Source of the DNA: Chloroflexota bacterium | GTDB lineage: Bacteria; Chloroflexota; Dehalococcoidia; Lucifugimonadales; UBA1127 | Direction of reading: 5' to 3' | Assembly (NCBI GenBank): GCA_026713825.1 | Contig: JAPONS010000080.1 | Coordinates: forward strand, 1-64,000 | Length of the DNA stretch: 64,000 bases | Part shown: positions 60,931-64,000 of the stretch, in pieces | Layout of the letters: the number at the start of each line of letters is the position of its first letter | How positions within the stretch are numbered: the first letter of the stretch is position 1 | Notes under the pieces: generated by a model | Database searches by the model: none | What the model was told of the DNA's origin: nothing | The model's input: the letters and a program-made list of their open reading frames with translations, nothing else | Program-made: the position numbers and the translations under genes

Positions 60931-62223
60931 CTACACCAGCGTCGGGTGCCCGGGGTTCTTCACCTTGGGCACCGTCTCCTCGAACGTGATTCCCCGGTCC
61001 TGGATCAGGGAAACCGAGCGCAGCCGGTACAGGCCGCCGTCCCGCGGCACGGAGGGCTCAGAGCCCTCCATGATCTCCCGCGCGCCCCGCAGGTAGACCC
61101 TGCGCAGGTTGATGATGGCCGAGTCAGAGGTGCCCAGGTGCTCCTTGGTCCGGTCGCAGATGGCTCCCATGCTCTCCTGGATGCCCGCGTCCTGCACGGA
61201 GCCGTTCTCAATGCCCGTGAAGTTGAAGTACTTCTGCATCTCGCGGTCGATGCCGTAGTCGTTGTCCTTGTTGACCGTGGCCCGCATCGTGCGCGGATCC
61301 AGCTCCAAGTCGCTGGCCGGGTGGTTCTCCCCCGGGCGCAGCGGGCGGCTGGCGTTCCAGCTGTAGGTGAACATCCAGCAGTTGTCGTCGTCCATCGGCA
61401 CCCAGCCGTGGCCGCTGTAGGTGAGCTCGTCCGCGTCGCCGATCCGGCCGGGGATGATGGTGAAGAAGGGCATCATGAAGGGGGTGATGCGCCAGTAGTA
61501 CTCGCTGTCGCCGGAGTTGCGCTGCGCGCCGTAGACAAACCCGAACTCGGTGTCCTTCACGATGAAGCGCGGCGAGCTGTCTCCGATCATCGCGTTCGGC
61601 TGGCCGCCGCCGTTGTTGCGGCGCGGCGCGTCCGGGTTGTCGCGCTGGTAGGGCGTGAGGCCGGAGTGCAGGAAGGAGACGTGGCTGGAGTCAATGCCGC
61701 CCTCAATGCCCTGGACGTAGTTGTTTTCCTGCAGGCGGCGGGAGACTACGCGGTGGTCGTCCGGCACCATGGCCCAGCCGACCTCCGGCAGGTCCGGCAT
61801 AAGCTCCGCCGGGCCCATGTAAACCCAGATGAAGCCGCCCCAGTCGCGGGCGGGGTATGCCTTGATCTTGACCTTGTCCTTGAAGTTGCTCTCCGCCGGC
61901 TCCGACGGCATGTCCACGCAGTTGCCGTTCACGTCGAACTTCCAGCCGTGGTAGACGCAGCGCAGGCCACACTCCTCATTTCGGCCAAAGAAAAGGCTGG
62001 CGCGGCGGTGGGGGCAGTAGTTGTCCAGGATCCCAACGTCGCCGTTGCTGTCGCGGAAGGCGACGAGCTCCTCGGACATGACCATGGCCCGCACGGGCGG
62101 ACAGTCCGGCTCCGGCAGCTCACGGGAGCAGAGAGCGGGTATCCAGAAGCGCCGCAGGTACTCACCCATCGGCGTCCCCGGACCGGTTCGGCAGATCAAA
62201 TCGTTGTCGTGCTGGGTCAGCAT
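60931..62223 (-). CDS. Rieske non-haem iron oxygenase, alpha subunit (second paralog)
   Basis: A 430-residue phthalate-dioxygenase-like oxygenase. Cluster ligands Cys70-x-His72 and Cys89-x2-His92 and iron ligands Asp178-x2-His181-x4-His186 have exactly the same positions as in the gene at 22374, and residues 46-115 are nearly identical, but the C-terminal catalytic domain differs greatly, which points to a different substrate. It is followed upstream (minus strand) by a binding lipoprotein gene 67 bp away, perhaps an uptake partner. No reductase adjacent. Confidence 0.93.
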   Translation of the reverse strand: MLTQHDNDLICRTGPGTPMGEYLRRFWIPALCSRELPEPDCPPVRAMVMSEELVAFRDSNGDVGILDNYCPHRRASLFFGRNEECGLRCVYHGWKFDVNGNCVDMPSEPAESNFKDKVKIKAYPARDWGGFIWVYMGPAELMPDLPEVGWAMVPDDHRVVSRRLQENNYVQGIEGGIDSSHVSFLHSGLTPYQRDNPDAPRRNNGGGQPNAMIGDSSPRFIVKDTEFGFVYGAQRNSGDSEYYWRITPFMMPFFTIIPGRIGDADELTYSGHGWVPMDDDNCWMFTYSWNASRPLRPGENHPASDLELDPRTMRATVNKDNDYGIDREMQKYFNFTGIENGSVQDAGIQESMGAICDRTKEHLGTSDSAIINLRRVYLRGAREIMEGSEPSVPRDGGLYRLRSVSLIQDRGITFEETVPKVKNPGHPTLV

Positions 62224-62290
62224 AGCGCCTCTCCTTACTCCAGTTGTTGCCCTATCCTACACCATTTATGTCCTCAGCGGACGCCTGCAG

Positions 62291-64000
62291 CTAGCCCTTG
62301 TTTGCCCGGATGAGGTCGAAGTGGCTCCAGAGGCCCGAGACGTTGCCCGGCCACGCCCAACTCTCGACGAACTCCGTGTTCAGCACGATCTGCGGCGGCA
62401 CCCAGAAGAGGTTGATGGCGATGTGCAGCGGGAAGGCGATGTCGCCAATCTCCCGCAGCAGCTCGTCCTGCCGGTTGGTGTCCATGGTGACCTGCAGGGT
62501 GTTGATCAGCTCGTGGATCTCTATCGGCTCAAAGCCGCCGCCCCTGGGCGTGCGGGCGGCATGGTGGACGCGGAAGCTCTGCACGTCAAAGGAGGCGGTG
62601 GCCGTCAGGCCCGTCCAGTTCTTCAGATCCAGCGCGCGAGACCGCGGCCGCTGGACTGCCGAGTCCACCACCTGCAGGTCCGTCTTGATGCCAATGTCGT
62701 TCCACATGCCGGCCATGGCTTCCTTCACGTCCTGGGCCTGGGGGTAGGCGGCCACGCGGCCCGCGTCCACGATGATCTCCAGCGGGTTGTTATCGTCATA
62801 GCCGGCCATGTCCAGCAGGGCGTGGGCGGCCGCGGGGTCATAGCCGTATTCCGCATCGTAGGCGTCGCGCCACGCGGAATTGAAGGCGGGGCTGTTCTCC
62901 GGGATGGCCTGGATGATCATGTTCTGGGCCGCGTTGCGGAAGAAGGCGTCGTTCAGGACCGACTTGTCGATGGCCTTGTTCATGGCTTTGCGGACACGCG
63001 GGTCCAGGAACGGCGAATCACAGTGGACATACCCGCACGGCGTGTTTTTCGCCTCGTAGAAGCTGTAACCGATGTCGAGGTAACCGCCCTGGAATGCGCC
63101 AAAGATGCGGGCGCCGGGCAGCGTGCCTGTCTCAACTTTCATGCCTTGCACCGAGGCTTGCTCCGTGCTGTCCGCGCCGAGCTGGGTGATGTGGATCTCG
63201 GCGGTCAGCAGCGATGCCAGGCGGGTGGACTCCTCGTTCATCCAGCGGATTTCCAGCTCCGGGAAGTCGGGGTTGCGGCGCCAATGGTCGTAGTCGACCG
63301 CCTTGAAGACGATCCCGACGTTCTGGGTGCGGCTGACGAACTCGTACCCCGCAGTGCCGGCCGTTGGGCCGGTGTCGAAGTCCGGAGGCCCGGTCTTCTC
63401 ATAGTCGGTCGCGCTCATGATCTCGAGGCCCCCCACCTGCTCCGAGAACCTGCGGACCTGCTCGGCGACCGGCGTGGTGAGCTTCCAGATGAACTCCAGG
63501 TCGCTCACCGGCTCGATAGTGGCCTTGCGGTAGTCGCGGGCGTGGGTGTGCTCCGAGTCGTCGGCGGATAGCTCCATCAAGGTGCGCTCGATGTCGCGCC
63601 AGGAGAGAGTGCCGTTGTCGCCGTGGAAGCGGACGCCCGCGCGCAGCTTGATGCGGAAGTCCTGCCCATTCGGCTCCACGGACCACTCCGTTGCCAGCTG
63701 CGGCACCAGCGCGCCGGTCTGGGCGTCCGTGCCGATCATGTATTCATACATTGGGACGAGCTGGATCTGGGACTGGGGCGAGAGTCCCTTGCCTACGTTG
63801 TTGGAGAGGAGGGTCGGTTGCTGCGCCCCCACAACTACGCGGTCCACCTTGGGGCCCATCATGGCGTCGCCTGAGGACGAGGTGTCCGGCATGGAGGCAG
63901 CGGCCGTGGGATCGGGCTGCGCCATGGTCATGCTGCTAGTGCCGCTGTCCGTGGGCGCGGCGGCCGAAGTGGACGAGGATGCCGTTGTGGTCGACGTCGA
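62291..64000 (-). CDS. ABC transporter solute-binding protein, family 5 (5' end outside window)
   Basis: The frame continues past the window edge; 570 residues are visible. At the start of the visible part is a Ser/Thr/Ala-rich linker, as in the protein at 40765, then the SBP_bac_5 domain with LRAGVRFHGDNGTLSWRDIERTL and VRKAMNKAIDKSVL. It would be an exported lipoprotein binding peptides or other organics for a DppBCDF-like importer. Its signal peptide, and any transporter genes, may lie beyond the window edge. Confidence 0.92.
   Translation of the reverse strand, partial: STSTTTASSSTSAAAPTDSGTSSMTMAQPDPTAAASMPDTSSSGDAMMGPKVDRVVVGAQQPTLLSNNVGKGLSPQSQIQLVPMYEYMIGTDAQTGALVPQLATEWSVEPNGQDFRIKLRAGVRFHGDNGTLSWRDIERTLMELSADDSEHTHARDYRKATIEPVSDLEFIWKLTTPVAEQVRRFSEQVGGLEIMSATDYEKTGPPDFDTGPTAGTAGYEFVSRTQNVGIVFKAVDYDHWRRNPDFPELEIRWMNEESTRLASLLTAEIHITQLGADSTEQASVQGMKVETGTLPGARIFGAFQGGYLDIGYSFYEAKNTPCGYVHCDSPFLDPRVRKAMNKAIDKSVLNDAFFRNAAQNMIIQAIPENSPAFNSAWRDAYDAEYGYDPAAAHALLDMAGYDDNNPLEIIVDAGRVAAYPQAQDVKEAMAGMWNDIGIKTDLQVVDSAVQRPRSRALDLKNWTGLTATASFDVQSFRVHHAARTPRGGGFEPIEIHELINTLQVTMDTNRQDELLREIGDIAFPLHIAINLFWVPPQIVLNTEFVESWAWPGNVSGLWSHFDLIRANKG

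Overview
This 64 kb window is GC-rich (roughly 65%), densely coding DNA from a bacterium that I infer to be a Chloroflexota/Dehalococcoidia-type organism, possibly a SAR202-like lineage. The inference rests on gene content: several luciferase-like flavin monooxygenases, Rieske oxygenases, zinc alcohol dehydrogenases, a UbiD/UbiA/UbiX cluster, a sufBCDSU-rrf2 operon, split-subunit transhydrogenase, and plant-type LRR proteins ending in a Cys-capped tail. No rRNA, tRNA or CRISPR array was found.

Layout. 0-3.6 kb: end of an LRR protein with near-identical 72-bp units, two tandem zinc dehydrogenases and a PHP phosphoesterase. 3.6-9.7 kb (minus strand): a housekeeping operon aroQ-pepP-efp-xseA, with xseB further downstream; xseA and xseB are separated by a lower-GC restriction-modification cassette that appears to have inserted at the 3' end of xseA, leaving a displaced old xseA terminus behind, and by a cytochrome c lipoprotein. 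9.8-14.2 kb: a vapBC-like toxin-antitoxin pair, a TPP-dependent acetolactate synthase-like enzyme, and a low-GC DUF4160-like / DUF2442-like-HTH pair. 14.3-18.3 kb: ubiD-ubiA-ubiX (probably menaquinone synthesis) followed by two retropepsin-like aspartyl protease genes, one with a destroyed active site. 18.3-26.4 kb: an SDR, a zinc dehydrogenase, an amidase with a small GatC/AtzG-like partner, a Rieske oxygenase, an LLM oxidoreductase and small unknown genes. 26.4-32.3 kb: sufB-C-D-S-U-rrf2, with a recognisable promoter and a palindrome that may be the Rrf2 operator. 32.4-33.7 kb: a low-GC orphan DppB-type permease and a minimal nucleotidyltransferase. 33.8-36.7 kb: three-gene pnt transhydrogenase. 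36.9-51.9 kb: MFS transporters, MOSC, VOC, two LLM oxidoreductases, an oligopeptide-type binding lipoprotein, an HpaB-type monooxygenase paired with a MetE-C-like methyltransferase, an alpha/beta hydrolase, DinB and cupin proteins. 52-56.8 kb: one-carbon block, fhs divergent from metF, an unrecognised SAM-methyltransferase-like gene, and a homocysteine S-methyltransferase. 56.8-64 kb: zinc dehydrogenase, an NTF2-PNPOx fusion, MFS, YCII-like protein, a second Rieske oxygenase and a second binding lipoprotein cut by the window edge.

The genes suggest an aerobic heterotroph that oxidises varied organic compounds through flavin- and Rieske-type oxygenases, alcohol dehydrogenases, amidase and hydrolase, supported by Fe-S assembly, NADPH supply by transhydrogenase, and folate/methionine one-carbon turnover. 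Intergenic spaces carry several families of short palindromic dispersed repeats, often in clusters. The strongest unusual signals are the R-M insertion that rebuilds the xseA 3' end, the suf promoter/operator, the decayed retropepsin copy next to an intact one, and the unknown methyltransferase in the metF operon.
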